Shown here: piece by piece, positions 16,201-25,974 of the stretch
How positions within the stretch are numbered: position 1 is the stretch's first letter
Layout of the letters: each line of letters starts with the position of its first letter
DNA from: Candidatus Leptofilum proximum
Lineage (GTDB): Bacteria > Chloroflexota > Anaerolineae > Promineifilales > Promineifilaceae
NCBI GenBank assembly: GCA_016710325.1
Contig: JADJXK010000002.1
Coordinates: 4,650,001 to 4,714,000, forward strand
DNA: 64,000 bases
Direction of reading: 5' to 3'
Made by a program: the position numbers and the translations under genes
The notes under the pieces: model-generated
The model's database searches: none
Seen by the model: only the letters and a program-made list of their open reading frames with translations
Told to the model about the DNA's origin: nothing

Positions 16201-18954
16201 TCAGTTACCGCTGGTGATGATGGGGAGGAAAATAAGGATTGTTTTGTCGTCGATGGCGATAGTTGACACGGCACTATTGCCGCCAACCAAATCGCCATCG
16301 TCGTCCTCACCCGAAGCCGTCACCTGGTTGGCGATGTTCTCGCCAGTGACACCGGAGATCATAACGGTGAAGGTGCACTGGTATACGCTGCCAGGCGCAA
16401 GCCAGACTGTGGGCAGGCTGCAGCTGCCCTTGCCGTTCAGCGAGCCGAGCAACTGATCATTCAGGCCGTTTATTGTTATGCTGTCGGACAAACTGGTGTT
16501 GCTTACCGTGACTGTAAAATTGGTGGGACCACCCGGCTCTGGAATGGTAAAGGGAACGGCCGTTAAGGTAACGTCAATAGAAGAAGCAAGATTGGTAACA
16601 GACAGCGTAGAATTGGTTCCGGCGCTGGCCTCGTTGTCCTCGTCATCCTCACCCGTGGCCATGCTGTCCAGGTTGTACTCACCCGGCTGGCTGGAGAAGA
16701 TGGCGCTAAAGGAGCAGGTGTAGACCCCGCTGCCGCTTATAGTAGCCTTAGTGCAGTTGGTGGTCGTGATGGCTCCATTGCCGGGGTCGGTCACGTTGCC
16801 AAACGGTGTGGTGGTGAGCGCGGTGAGGGTGACCGGTTCCTGGCTGGTGTTGGTGATGGTAAGCGAGACGTTCACCGTGCTGCCAGGTTCAGGCAGGGAC
16901 GAAGGCGACACATTTTGGGCCAATTCGATGGTGGGCCGTACGTCGACAACGGCCGTGTCCGAAGCGGTGACAGAAATGGGGCCGCCAGTAGCGGGGGTAT
17001 AGGCGCCGGTGGCAGTGATAACGTTCGTGAAATCCTGCAGCACGTTGGTGGTGGTGCAGGTATAACTCAGGTTCTCGGCTGGCGCCAGACTGGTCGCGGG
17101 CAGCGCCGATTCGCAGCCAGGCTCCTGGGGATCCGCCACGGCTAGGTTCAAAGTTACGGTGCCGGTATTGGTGATGGCCACGGTGAAAGTGGCTGGGTCG
17201 CCGCTGTCGAGTAGTTGGATATCCGGTGACTTGGTAATGGTAAGGTCCGGTATGAGGACTTCAATCGTAAACGACTCTGTATCCTCCCCCTCAGAGTTTG
17301 TGGCCTGAACCGTCACATTGTGCAAGCCGCCCTGGCTGTCGGTGGGCGTCCAGGCAATGAGGCCGCTACTGCTGTTAATGGTCATGCCCTCAGGTGATTC
17401 CAACAGGTTGAATGTCGGCAATGGGTTGCCCGTGGACACTACCTGATGCTGGTACAGCCTATCTATGTCGGCGGTTGCGTCGTCAATGAGGTTGATGGCA
17501 GGGCTGACAAGCGCACAAGGAGGCAGGAAGGTTGCCAACGTACTCTCCCAGACTACGGCCATCTTGGTATAGCCGTTCGCGAAGGGATGTAAGTAATTAT
17601 ACATATCACCGCCGCTCGTTTGAAGGTCGTAGATTAGGCCGGCTCCGTTTTCCATGTCAACGATGATGATTTTGTCACTTTCGTTATCGATGCGGGCCTG
17701 AGCCATAGCGGCGACATTGTTATTGTAGTCGGAAGTCAACTGATGATATTGTTCGCGGTTGATGATGCGAGCCAGGATAACGGTAACTTCCCGGTTGTTA
17801 TCACTCTCATAGCGGTCTATCTCATCTAAAATTAGTTCAACGTCCTCCGGATCACTGTCGTTACGCTCGTTGGTACCGATGTGCAGCAACACCACATCGG
17901 CCGGATTATCTGTGAGGAAGTTATAGACGTTTATAGCTACCCACTTGTCCGTCTTGCCTGGTTCACCTTCATGATTGGGATCAAAGCCCTCGTAAGCCTG
18001 GCCGTTGATCTTACTGCCAACAAAGTCGACGTCGTAGTCGCTGCCGGTGAGGCTATCCCATAAATCTTTGCGGTAGCTGATCATAAGACTTTCATCCAGG
18101 ACACCGGAGCTTTTGCCTTGAGTGATCGAGTCGCCCAAGGGCATGGTGGCCACGGCCGTATCACAGCTTTCGGTGTAGCGACGGCTCAGATAATAGTGGG
18201 TATATCGCTCGGTCTGAGGAACAGCACCGCCGTAGATGGCAACTTCATCGAGGAGGCCGTTAAAGAAACGCCCGCCGTTTATGGAGCCGATGGTGAGATC
18301 GGCCGTTGTGGTTACCAGCGGCCCCGTCTCATAAACAGCTGCCGTGGTTGTGCTGTCAGTGGCGTTGAGGTGGAGGAAGCTCAGGCCGTTGACGCCATCG
18401 CGACCGGCGACGAGGTGGTGCCAACGGCCGTTTGTGATCACACGGTCGCTGAGCAAGGTGACGCTGTTACCGGCCGTATCGCTTAGTTCAAAGCGGGCCT
18501 TGCCTGTGGCGCTGTCACAGCCAATGGCCCAATGGCCGCTGCCCGGTGTCCCCCGGCCAACCATCACTTCGTTCGCCGTGGCGCAGGTGACACCCGGCTC
18601 GGCTTTGACCCAAAGCTCCACACTAAAGTTGTCGCTGGCGCTCCAGTCGAATTCGAAGGAAGCGGGGACAGTAATGGTATCCATCGTGCTGGCGCTGAAC
18701 TCTTGAGCGGTACCGGCCAGGCCAGTGGCATCGGCCGTGGGGCAGTTGGTACAAGTGCCGTTGTGACTGGCAATAGCATCGGCATAAGGCGCGGCGACTT
18801 CCTCTAACTGCCAGTAGGCCAGCCGGTATTGTGTCGCGGCCTGAGCCGTCAGGCTGGCGCTCAGGAGGACAATTGTTAGGGAAAGTGCAAGAGCAATAAA
18901 GCTCAAGATTATTCTGAACCGTTTGGGGAACTGGAGAGTAGCCTGTTTATTCAC
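16201..18954 (-). CDS. Secreted LamG - SGNH hydrolase - Ig/DUF11-like protein
   Basis: 917-residue exported protein. A signal peptide (about residues 1-38, ending LTAQA) precedes a LamG/concanavalin-like domain (about 45-235) and an SGNH/GDSL esterase domain (about 265-470) with MPLGDSITQG, HIGTNERND and YLHPFANGY as catalytic blocks. An Ig-like putative domain (about 500-590) and three DUF11-like beta repeats follow. The protein ends in ILIFLPIITSGN, a tail shared in style with two other proteins here. No ATG precedes the signal peptide; the GTG at 18954 was chosen over a TTG at 18990. It probably deacylates a surface carbohydrate. It converges on the LRR gene. Confidence 0.85.
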   Translation of the reverse strand: MNKQATLQFPKRFRIILSFIALALSLTIVLLSASLTAQAATQYRLAYWQLEEVAAPYADAIASHNGTCTNCPTADATGLAGTAQEFSASTMDTITVPASFEFDWSASDNFSVELWVKAEPGVTCATANEVMVGRGTPGSGHWAIGCDSATGKARFELSDTAGNSVTLLSDRVITNGRWHHLVAGRDGVNGLSFLHLNATDSTTTAAVYETGPLVTTTADLTIGSINGGRFFNGLLDEVAIYGGAVPQTERYTHYYLSRRYTESCDTAVATMPLGDSITQGKSSGVLDESLMISYRKDLWDSLTGSDYDVDFVGSKINGQAYEGFDPNHEGEPGKTDKWVAINVYNFLTDNPADVVLLHIGTNERNDSDPEDVELILDEIDRYESDNNREVTVILARIINREQYHQLTSDYNNNVAAMAQARIDNESDKIIIVDMENGAGLIYDLQTSGGDMYNYLHPFANGYTKMAVVWESTLATFLPPCALVSPAINLIDDATADIDRLYQHQVVSTGNPLPTFNLLESPEGMTINSSSGLIAWTPTDSQGGLHNVTVQATNSEGEDTESFTIEVLIPDLTITKSPDIQLLDSGDPATFTVAITNTGTVTLNLAVADPQEPGCESALPATSLAPAENLSYTCTTTNVLQDFTNVITATGAYTPATGGPISVTASDTAVVDVRPTIELAQNVSPSSLPEPGSTVNVSLTITNTSQEPVTLTALTTTPFGNVTDPGNGAITTTNCTKATISGSGVYTCSFSAIFSSQPGEYNLDSMATGEDDEDNEASAGTNSTLSVTNLASSIDVTLTAVPFTIPEPGGPTNFTVTVSNTSLSDSITINGLNDQLLGSLNGKGSCSLPTVWLAPGSVYQCTFTVMISGVTGENIANQVTASGEDDDGDLVGGNSAVSTIAIDDKTILIFLPIITSGN

Positions 18955-19091
18955 GATGTTATTCTTCTTTATAACTGGACTGGAACACAATCAAAGATTA
19001 GGGCACATCCAGCAATCCCATACGGGATTGCTGGATGTGCTTCAAGTGACCTGACCATCCGAAAAACGGAAAGCTGTTTCTAACTGGGCAC

Positions 19092-21065
19092 CTAGTTGTC
19101 TACAGTAATAAAGGGCAGGAAGACGAGGTTCTGGGTGGTTGTTACGGAGGCCACTCCGTCGTCACTAACGGGATTGCCGTCATCGTCGCTGCCGGAAGCC
19201 GACACCTGGTTGCTAACGTTATCGCCTGGCACGCCGGAAACAGGGGCAGTGAAGGAGCACTCGTATTTCCCGCCGGGCAGAATGGATGCAGTGGGCAGGC
19301 TACAGGTGCCTTCACCGTCTAGTGAGCCGAGCAGCTGGTCGCTCAGGCTGTTGATGACCACGCTGTCGGTCGGGCTGGTATTGCTTATCTCGACCAGGAA
19401 CGTGACGAGCCCCCCGGGCGCCGGGATGGAAGCCGGATCGGCCGTTACGGTCACGGCAATAGAGGAGGGGACGTTTGTTATGGTAATAGTTGAGGTGGCT
19501 TCGTCGCTGGCTTCATTGCCGGTGCTGTCCTGAGCAACGGCCGTTGTCACAATGTTGTGCTCGCCTGGCTGACCAGCAAAATTGACGCTGAAGGAACAGG
19601 AATATGTGTTACCACCAAGGATAGGCTCGTCCAGGACACAATCCGTCGCCGTGACAGTCCCGTTACCAGTGTCAAGCACGTCGCCATAAGGTGGCACTGT
19701 GAGCGATGTCAGGGTAACCGGATCCAGGCTGGTATTGGTGATGGTGAGGGAGACAGTCACCGGACCACCGGGCTCCGGTAGGGAAGCCGGCTCAAGGCTC
19801 TGGCTCAGCTCGATGGTGGGCAGCACGTCGGCAAAGGCGGAATCCGAGGCCACTACGCTTACCGGGCTGCCAGTCGTTGGCGTATAGGTTCCGGTAACGG
19901 TGATAACGTTGGTGAAGTCAGCCTGAACAGCGTCTTTAGTACAGTCATAAGAAATGCTGGTACCGGCCGCTAGGGATAGTGCGTTCTCACAACTAAGCTC
20001 CAGAGGATCTTGTACAGTCAGGTCCAGGGTCACGCTGCTCGTATTAGTGATAGCTATTGTAAAGTTGGCTGGCGCACCGCTGTCCAGGGGTGGGCTACCC
20101 AGCGACTTGGTGACAACAACGTCAATGACTTCAATGGTGAAGGCCTGCGTTTCTGTCCGCACCTCGTTGTCAGCTTCCACTTCAACAACAAAACTCCCGG
20201 CCGTGGTGGGTGTCCAGGAGATAAGGCCGGTGTTGGCATCGATGGTCATGCCCGCCGGGAATTGCAAAAGGCTGAAAGTTGGGGCCGGGTTGCCATCGGC
20301 GGTTACGGTATAAGTGTAGGGCTGGTCAACAACGGCCGCTTCCACTGGCGTAGAGGTAATCAAGGTTGGGATCACCGCAACACTGTAAAGTTTCACTTCG
20401 TCAATTGCGCCCTCAAACCAATAAAAAGGACTGATATTGTAATAACCAATGGTCAACTGGCGAGTGTTGGAGAACGCGCCGGTGAAGGCGATGGTTTGGG
20501 TGTTTTCTTCGACTCCATCGACAAAAAGATGCATAGAAGTGGTGTCCCAGGTAGCTACCAGTTGGTGCCAATTACCATCATTGATGACAGTGTCACCAGT
20601 CACGTTTGCCGCTAGGCCCGTTGAATCGCGCAGTTGCAAATTGGCCACATCTGTACCACTGTTGTCGACACAACCCAGCCACCAGTTTGCGCTCCCCGAG
20701 ACTCCACGTTTGCCGATGACAACTTTGTTACCGCTGCAATCCTGCGTGCCCTTGATCCAGGCCACGATGCTAAAGCTGTCGTCTACTGTCCAGTCCAGGC
20801 TGAGATCGTCGGCTACGTCCAGGCCGTCATCCACGCCGTCAAAAAGCAGGGCGCCATTAATGACGCCGGTGGTTGTTATGGGACAACCAGTGCCGCTGCA
20901 GGCGGCGTCGTTTGACCCCACCGAGTCGGCAAATGTCATCCCGCTGATTTCGTTCAGGTTCCAGTGCGAAATGAGATTGTCACTGCTGGCCACAGCGCTC
21001 ACGGTGCCAAGAATTACAGCGAAGACACCGCTCAGAATAAGTAAAGATAATAAGTTTTGTTTCAT
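19092..21065 (-). CDS. Secreted LamG - Ig/DUF11-like protein
   Basis: 657-residue exported protein with a signal peptide (about 1-28), a LamG domain (about 35-222, ending near the IDEVKLY strand), an Ig-like domain (about 230-315, with GLISWTPTTAG) and DUF11-like beta repeats to the end. The tail is NLVFLPFITVDN. It resembles the 16201-18954 protein domain by domain except that it has no SGNH domain, so the two are paralogues. The ATG at 21065 has GGAG ten bases upstream and begins the signal peptide; a TTG at 21092 is a poorer start. A carbohydrate-binding surface role is likely. Confidence 0.82.
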   Translation of the reverse strand: MKQNLLSLLILSGVFAVILGTVSAVASSDNLISHWNLNEISGMTFADSVGSNDAACSGTGCPITTTGVINGALLFDGVDDGLDVADDLSLDWTVDDSFSIVAWIKGTQDCSGNKVVIGKRGVSGSANWWLGCVDNSGTDVANLQLRDSTGLAANVTGDTVINDGNWHQLVATWDTTSMHLFVDGVEENTQTIAFTGAFSNTRQLTIGYYNISPFYWFEGAIDEVKLYSVAVIPTLITSTPVEAAVVDQPYTYTVTADGNPAPTFSLLQFPAGMTIDANTGLISWTPTTAGSFVVEVEADNEVRTETQAFTIEVIDVVVTKSLGSPPLDSGAPANFTIAITNTSSVTLDLTVQDPLELSCENALSLAAGTSISYDCTKDAVQADFTNVITVTGTYTPTTGSPVSVVASDSAFADVLPTIELSQSLEPASLPEPGGPVTVSLTITNTSLDPVTLTSLTVPPYGDVLDTGNGTVTATDCVLDEPILGGNTYSCSFSVNFAGQPGEHNIVTTAVAQDSTGNEASDEATSTITITNVPSSIAVTVTADPASIPAPGGLVTFLVEISNTSPTDSVVINSLSDQLLGSLDGEGTCSLPTASILPGGKYECSFTAPVSGVPGDNVSNQVSASGSDDDGNPVSDDGVASVTTTQNLVFLPFITVDN

Positions 21066-21209
21066 AATACATAGGCTCCGATGAACGTCCAATACTCAGA
21101 TAAATTCAGCGTAGTTCCCTCCTCCTTCCGGTACTGCTGCTACTTGATTGAATCCTATACGTGCCGCACTGCTTAAACAGCGATTCTGCCAGTCAATATA
21201 GGAGCGCAG

Positions 21210-21289
21210 GCTTACAGCAATGCTTACGTGTTTGACCCAGTGAGGCTGTGCCGAAATGCTGACAGCAGCCCGTAAGAACTAGCGTAAGC
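21210..21289. promoter_or_regulatory. Cluster of GTAAGC/GCTTAC half-sites in a divergent promoter region
   Basis: In the 336-base gap between divergent genes, GCTTAC occurs at 21210 and GCTTACG at 21222. In the opposite orientation, CGTAAG occurs at 21271 and CGTAAGC at 21283. Each pair is a direct repeat with a period of 12 bases, and the two pairs face each other. This is the layout of dimer sites for a response regulator or similar activator. Confidence 0.45.
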
Positions 21290-21401
21290 TTTTCTGTTTA
21301 CGATTCAAAGCAAACTAGTATTGGAGTACTACCTACGCGCTCTCACAATTATTTTCTCATGTGAACGGTGTCAACTGCACCTTCATAAGGCATTGCTTAT
21401 C

Positions 21402-22523
21402 ATGACCCAAACAAGTCAACATTTTTTCAGTCCAGTCAGGAATGGCGAATTGGTTACAAATTATCCGCTAGATTCTCAGGAACCCTGGTTGTCGGCCCGC
21501 GAGCCTGGAGCATCTGTAAATGTTGACGTGTCTATCGTTATTCCCCTGTTAAATGAGGTAGAGAATGTTGAACTGCTCTATGAGCAGTTGAAGCCGGTGT
21601 TGGATGGGCTGGACAGAGAGGGAGAGGTTATCCTGGTAGACGATGGCAGCACCGACGACAGCTTTTCTATCATGGTAAAGTTGCAAGCCCAGGATGAGCG
21701 CCTGCGGGTGATTCGTCTGCGCCGGAACTTTGGCCAGACGGCCGCTTTCTCGGCCGGGTTTGATTATGCTCGTGGTAACGTAATCGTGACGATGGACGGA
21801 GATCTGCAAAATGATCCGCGTGACATTCCTGCCTTACTGAAAAAGATTGATGAAGGCTATGATATTGTTAGCGGCTGGCGCGTGAACCGCCAGGACAAGT
21901 TCATAACTCGTCGATTGCCTTCCCAGATAGCTAACTGGCTTATCTCTAAAGCGACCGGCGTTCGCCTACATGACTATGGGTGCTCGCTAAAGGTATATCG
22001 ACGGGAGGTATTGGAACACACCAAATTATATGGCGAACTGCATCGTTTTATTCCAGCACTGGCCAGTTGGATGGGTGTGTTGTTGGCTGAAGTACCCGTT
22101 AACCATTCGGCGCGTCGTTTTGGTAAATCCAAATATGGCCTGAGTCGGATTGTACGTGTCGTTCTCGACTTGCTTACCGTTAAATTCTTGCTTGACTTTG
22201 CCACACGGCCGATTCAGATTTTTGGCTTTGTTGGTTTATTGACGTTAACGGCCGGTGTGGGGCTGGGGACGTATCTTTCTGTCATGCGCCTGTTTTTCAA
22301 CGTGGGTCTGAGTGACCGACCCATATTGCTTCTGGCTGTCTTGCTGGTGGTCATTGGCGTACAGCTCCTCATTATGGGGCTTCTTGGAGAATTGGTTGTC
22401 CGCACCTACCACGAAACTCAGAACAAGCCGATTTATGTTGTACGCGAGGTTGCAGAAGCTCCCTCCCCTATTTCTGATGAAAAACGTCACGCGGTGTTGG
22501 TTTCGGATGCCGAGGTAAAGTAG
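21402..22523 (+). CDS. Family 2 glycosyltransferase with two C-terminal membrane helices
   Basis: 373-residue polyprenyl-phosphate sugar transferase-like enzyme (DPM1/ArnC/GtrB type). Motifs: SIVIPLLNEVENVELL, VILVDDGSTDDS and MDGDLQNDP (the D-x-D metal site) in a GT-A fold, then DYGCSLKVYRREV and two C-terminal helices (FGFVGLLTLTAG and LLVVIGVQLLIMG). Such enzymes load a sugar onto undecaprenyl phosphate at the inner membrane face. The frame is open 27 codons further up; the ATG at 21402 has a plausible AAGG site and gives the usual family N-terminus. It opens the glycan gene cluster. Confidence 0.88.
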   Translation: MTQTSQHFFSPVRNGELVTNYPLDSQEPWLSAREPGASVNVDVSIVIPLLNEVENVELLYEQLKPVLDGLDREGEVILVDDGSTDDSFSIMVKLQAQDERLRVIRLRRNFGQTAAFSAGFDYARGNVIVTMDGDLQNDPRDIPALLKKIDEGYDIVSGWRVNRQDKFITRRLPSQIANWLISKATGVRLHDYGCSLKVYRREVLEHTKLYGELHRFIPALASWMGVLLAEVPVNHSARRFGKSKYGLSRIVRVVLDLLTVKFLLDFATRPIQIFGFVGLLTLTAGVGLGTYLSVMRLFFNVGLSDRPILLLAVLLVVIGVQLLIMGLLGELVVRTYHETQNKPIYVVREVAEAPSPISDEKRHAVLVSDAEVK

Positions 22524-22626
22524 CTTACATTTTCATCAGGTTCCAATTCGAACATACGTTAGTGAGTAGAGTGACCGTTGTCTCTAGCAATTAACAAATG
22601 TATAAAAACCAAAAAGGAGACTGAGC

Positions 22627-23862
22627 ATGAAGGTATTGATGATTGCACCCCAGCCATTTTTTGAACCAAGGGGAACGCCGATTAGCGTTTACCAACGGCT
22701 CCACGGCCTCTCCTCTTTGGGCTACGAAGTTGATTTAGTTACATATCCCATTGGTGATAACGTGGATATACCTGGTATCACCATTCATCGTGCACCCTCA
22801 ATTCCTTTCATTAAAAGAGTGAAAATCGGTCCTTCCATTGCCAAAATTCCACTAGACATCATGCTTTTTTTCATGTCGCTGTGGATGTTATTGACGCGAA
22901 AGTATGATGTGATTCATTCTCACGAGGAAGCTGCCTTCTTCACGGTTCTCCTCTCCAAGCTGTTCCGCACACCACATCTGTACGATATGCATTCCAGCTT
23001 ACCAAAACAGCTCAGTAACTTTAATTTTGGGAACTACCGTCCTATCGTTGCTTTCTTCGAAATGTTAGAGAATTGGGTGCTAAGAACGTGTGAGGTGGTG
23101 CTGACTATCGGCTCAGATTTGGAAGATTACGTTTTGTTTGTGAATCGGCAGGCAAATCACATTCGCATCGAGAATATTGCCATTCATAATGATATGAAGC
23201 ATGCGAGCGGCGAAGTTGCAGAGATGAGGCGTGCGCTAAATCTAGAGGGTAAAACGGCCGTTGTTTACACCGGCACATTCGAAGGCTATCAGGGGTTGGA
23301 TATGTTGTTTGAAAGCGCCCAAACCGTTGTCGCTGCCCATCCCACCGTGCAATTTGTCATGGTCGGCGGCAAGCCGGAGCAAGTGGCGCGTTGGAAGCAG
23401 GAAGTGGCCCAGATGGGTCTGGCCGACAATGTCACCTTTACGGGCATCGTGCCCCTGGATGAGTCGCTGAAATATTTGGAGCTGGCTGAAATCCTGGTGT
23501 CGCCGCGCACGAATGGGCTCTCTGTGCCGCTAAAGATTTACTCCTACCTGCACTCCGGCCGTCCTACGGTGGCCACCAACATCTTTGCCCACACGCAGAT
23601 TTTGGATGAGGAGACAGCCGTTCTCGTGGATCCCACCCCCGAGGCCTATGCACAGGGTCTACTGCAACTCATTGAATCACCTGAACTGCGACTCACGATT
23701 GGTCAAAATGCCCGGGCCCGTGCCGAGAAAGAATTTTCCAAAGAAGGCTATCTAAGCAAATTGGAACGGGCTTATCTGGCCATTAAATACCAGAAACGGA
23801 TTAGTGAAGTTACACTGCCCGACGGTATAAGCAGCGGCTCTACCGTATCTGTTAGTTCGTGA
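22627..23862 (+). CDS. Family 4 glycosyltransferase (GT-B fold)
   Basis: 411-residue nucleotide-sugar-dependent glycosyltransferase. It starts with MKVLMIAPQPFFEPRGTPIS, the typical GT4 opening (RGTP loop). It has YDVIHSHEE in the acceptor domain and the donor domain motif VVYTGTFEGYQGLDML followed by VMVGGKPE. The EILVSPRTNGLSVPLKIYSYL segment carries the usual donor-binding region. The start has an AAAAAGGAG site eight bases upstream. It stands between the GT2 gene and asnB, so it probably adds a sugar in the same surface glycan pathway. Confidence 0.88.
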   Translation: MKVLMIAPQPFFEPRGTPISVYQRLHGLSSLGYEVDLVTYPIGDNVDIPGITIHRAPSIPFIKRVKIGPSIAKIPLDIMLFFMSLWMLLTRKYDVIHSHEEAAFFTVLLSKLFRTPHLYDMHSSLPKQLSNFNFGNYRPIVAFFEMLENWVLRTCEVVLTIGSDLEDYVLFVNRQANHIRIENIAIHNDMKHASGEVAEMRRALNLEGKTAVVYTGTFEGYQGLDMLFESAQTVVAAHPTVQFVMVGGKPEQVARWKQEVAQMGLADNVTFTGIVPLDESLKYLELAEILVSPRTNGLSVPLKIYSYLHSGRPTVATNIFAHTQILDEETAVLVDPTPEAYAQGLLQLIESPELRLTIGQNARARAEKEFSKEGYLSKLERAYLAIKYQKRISEVTLPDGISSGSTVSVSS

Positions 23863-23875
23863 AGGTTACAAAGAT

Positions 23876-25795
23876 ATGTGTGGTATTTGTGGTGTCGTAT
23901 CGCGAAATGGAGAATGGCCCGTGCGGGAAGCGCTGCTGCGTCATATGAATGACACGATGGCGCATCGTGGCCCGGACGACGCTGGTCACTATCTAGACAA
24001 ACAGGCTGGCCTGGCCATGCGCCGGCTCAGTATCATCGACCTCTCTACCGGTCAACAACCTATTTGCAATGAGGACGGAACCGTCTGGATCGTCTTCAAC
24101 GGCGAAATTTACAACCATCAGGAAATTCGGCGTCGGCTGGAAGGCAAGGGGCATGTCTTTGCCACTCAGTCCGATACCGAAGCGATTGTTCATGGCTATG
24201 AAGAGTACGGCGACGACATTGTAAATCATCTCAATGGCATGTTTGGCTTTGCCATTTGGGACACGGGCCGCCGCCGGTTGCTGATCGCGCGTGATCGGCT
24301 AGGGATTAAGCCGCTTTATTATCATGCTTCCCGTGACCGGCTCATCTTTGGTTCAGAGCTGAAAGCGATTATTGCCCATCCCGACGTGCCGCGAGAAATT
24401 GACTTCCAGGCGTTAGATCAATTCCTGACGCTGGAATACATTCCCAGCCCCCACTCAATCTTCAAAAACATCCACAAATTACCACCCGGTCATCGTCTCG
24501 TTATGGAAGACGGCCGCGCTCCGTGCATCGAACAATATTGGAACGTGGCACTGCAAGCGAACTTTAAGAGCGACGAAGCCTACATCGAGGCCCTGACCGA
24601 ACTGATTCGTGACGCAGTCAAAATCCGCCTGATGGCCGATGTGCCGCTGGGCGCGTTTCTTAGCGGCGGTATCGACTCCAGCACCATCGTTTCTTTCATG
24701 AGCGAATTGATGGACAGACCGGTGAAGACATTCTCCATCGGCTTTGGTGATCCGACGTACAATGAGCTGCCCTATGCACGCATGGTGGCCGAAGCGTTCG
24801 GTACGCAGCATCATGAGGAATTTTTGGAAGCAGACATCAACGAGATGGCTCTGCGCCTGGTCAGTCACTTCGACGAGCCATTTGGCGACTTCTCTATCTT
24901 CCCCACTTTTCTGGTGTCGGAAGTGGCCCGCCGCTTTGTTACTGTCGCCCTTTCCGGTGATGGTGGTGACGAGATATTTGGTGGGTACGATACGTACGTG
25001 GCGCAGGCGTTGGATCAGCGCTATTACGGCCGTTTGCCCCGGTGGCTGCGTCAACAAGCCCTGCCGCGCATGATGGACCTCATTCCACCGCAGCCAGCCA
25101 AAAAGGGCCGGATTAACAAAGCCAAACGCTTCATCGAAGGCGGCGCGCTGCCCGAGGCATGGCAGCACACCCGTTGGATGATGTTCATGCACGCTCATGA
25201 CAAGCGCCATCTGTATAATTCCGATGTGCGTGCTGCTCTCAACGGCGACACGCCCGGTGCCCTGATCGAACGTTACTTTGAGCAGGCGATGCATGCCAAC
25301 AAGCTGGCCCAGCAGCAGTATGTGGACGTAAAGACTTACCTTGTTGACGACATTCTGGTGAAAGTGGACCGCATGAGCATGGCTGCCTCGCTGGAGGCTC
25401 GCGTGCCGCTGCTCGATCACCGCGTGGTGGAGTTTGCGCTCAACCTGCCGTCTCATTTGAAGCTGAACGGCGACGAGACAAAAGTGATTTTGCGCCGTGT
25501 TATGGCCAACCGGCTGCCGGAAGCGGTGCTCAACAAGCCGAAGGAAGGCTTTAGTATCCCGTTGAAACATTGGCTGCGGGGGGAATTACGGCCGTTAATG
25601 AACGATCTCCTCGCGCCGGATGCCGTACAACGGCGCGGCTACTTCGATCCCAAAACTGTGACCCGCTGGGTGTCTGAGCACCACACAGGTCAGGCCAATC
25701 ACAGCCACCGGCTCTGGGCGCTGATGGTTTTTGAGCTGTGGCACCGCCAGGTGATGGACGTGCCCACGCCGACCGAATTGCAGGCAGCATCTTAA
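23876..25795 (+). CDS. asnB: Glutamine-hydrolysing asparagine synthetase
   Basis: 639-residue enzyme that makes an amide from glutamine and ATP. The N-terminal nucleophile Cys2 is in MCGICGVV, and the glutaminase domain shows MAHRGPDD and FNGEIYNH. The synthetase domain has the PP-loop SGGIDSS near residue 263 and the FSIGF and SGDGGDEIFGGYD motifs. The length fits the longer AsnB form common in capsule and exopolysaccharide clusters, where it may amidate a uronic acid or peptide instead of making free asparagine. That role is inferred from the neighbours. It begins 13 bases after the GT4 stop. Confidence 0.93.
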   Translation: MCGICGVVSRNGEWPVREALLRHMNDTMAHRGPDDAGHYLDKQAGLAMRRLSIIDLSTGQQPICNEDGTVWIVFNGEIYNHQEIRRRLEGKGHVFATQSDTEAIVHGYEEYGDDIVNHLNGMFGFAIWDTGRRRLLIARDRLGIKPLYYHASRDRLIFGSELKAIIAHPDVPREIDFQALDQFLTLEYIPSPHSIFKNIHKLPPGHRLVMEDGRAPCIEQYWNVALQANFKSDEAYIEALTELIRDAVKIRLMADVPLGAFLSGGIDSSTIVSFMSELMDRPVKTFSIGFGDPTYNELPYARMVAEAFGTQHHEEFLEADINEMALRLVSHFDEPFGDFSIFPTFLVSEVARRFVTVALSGDGGDEIFGGYDTYVAQALDQRYYGRLPRWLRQQALPRMMDLIPPQPAKKGRINKAKRFIEGGALPEAWQHTRWMMFMHAHDKRHLYNSDVRAALNGDTPGALIERYFEQAMHANKLAQQQYVDVKTYLVDDILVKVDRMSMAASLEARVPLLDHRVVEFALNLPSHLKLNGDETKVILRRVMANRLPEAVLNKPKEGFSIPLKHWLRGELRPLMNDLLAPDAVQRRGYFDPKTVTRWVSEHHTGQANHSHRLWALMVFELWHRQVMDVPTPTELQAAS

Positions 25796-25823
25796 ACAAC
25801 AACAGCCTTACGTCCCTGCACCG

Positions 25824-25873
25824 ATTGGAGATTAGAGACCGAAAACGCGCTTCCGACGCCTCTAATCTCCAAT
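25824..25873. repeat. Inverted repeat / hairpin between asnB and methyltransferase
   Basis: Perfect 14-base arms ATTGGAGATTAGAG (25824-25837) and its complement (25860-25873) enclose a 22-base loop. It lies in the 179-base gap after asnB. There is no clean T-tract, so it is more likely an RNA-processing hairpin or dispersed palindrome than a simple terminator. Confidence 0.6.
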
Positions 25874-25974
25874 TTCTATGTAAGCCCAGGAAACTATGAG
25901 CACCTTTCCGCACAAAATAAATCTGCGTCGTGTAAACTGCCAGTTTACGCACTTTGAGGAGTCCATAAAACAAG

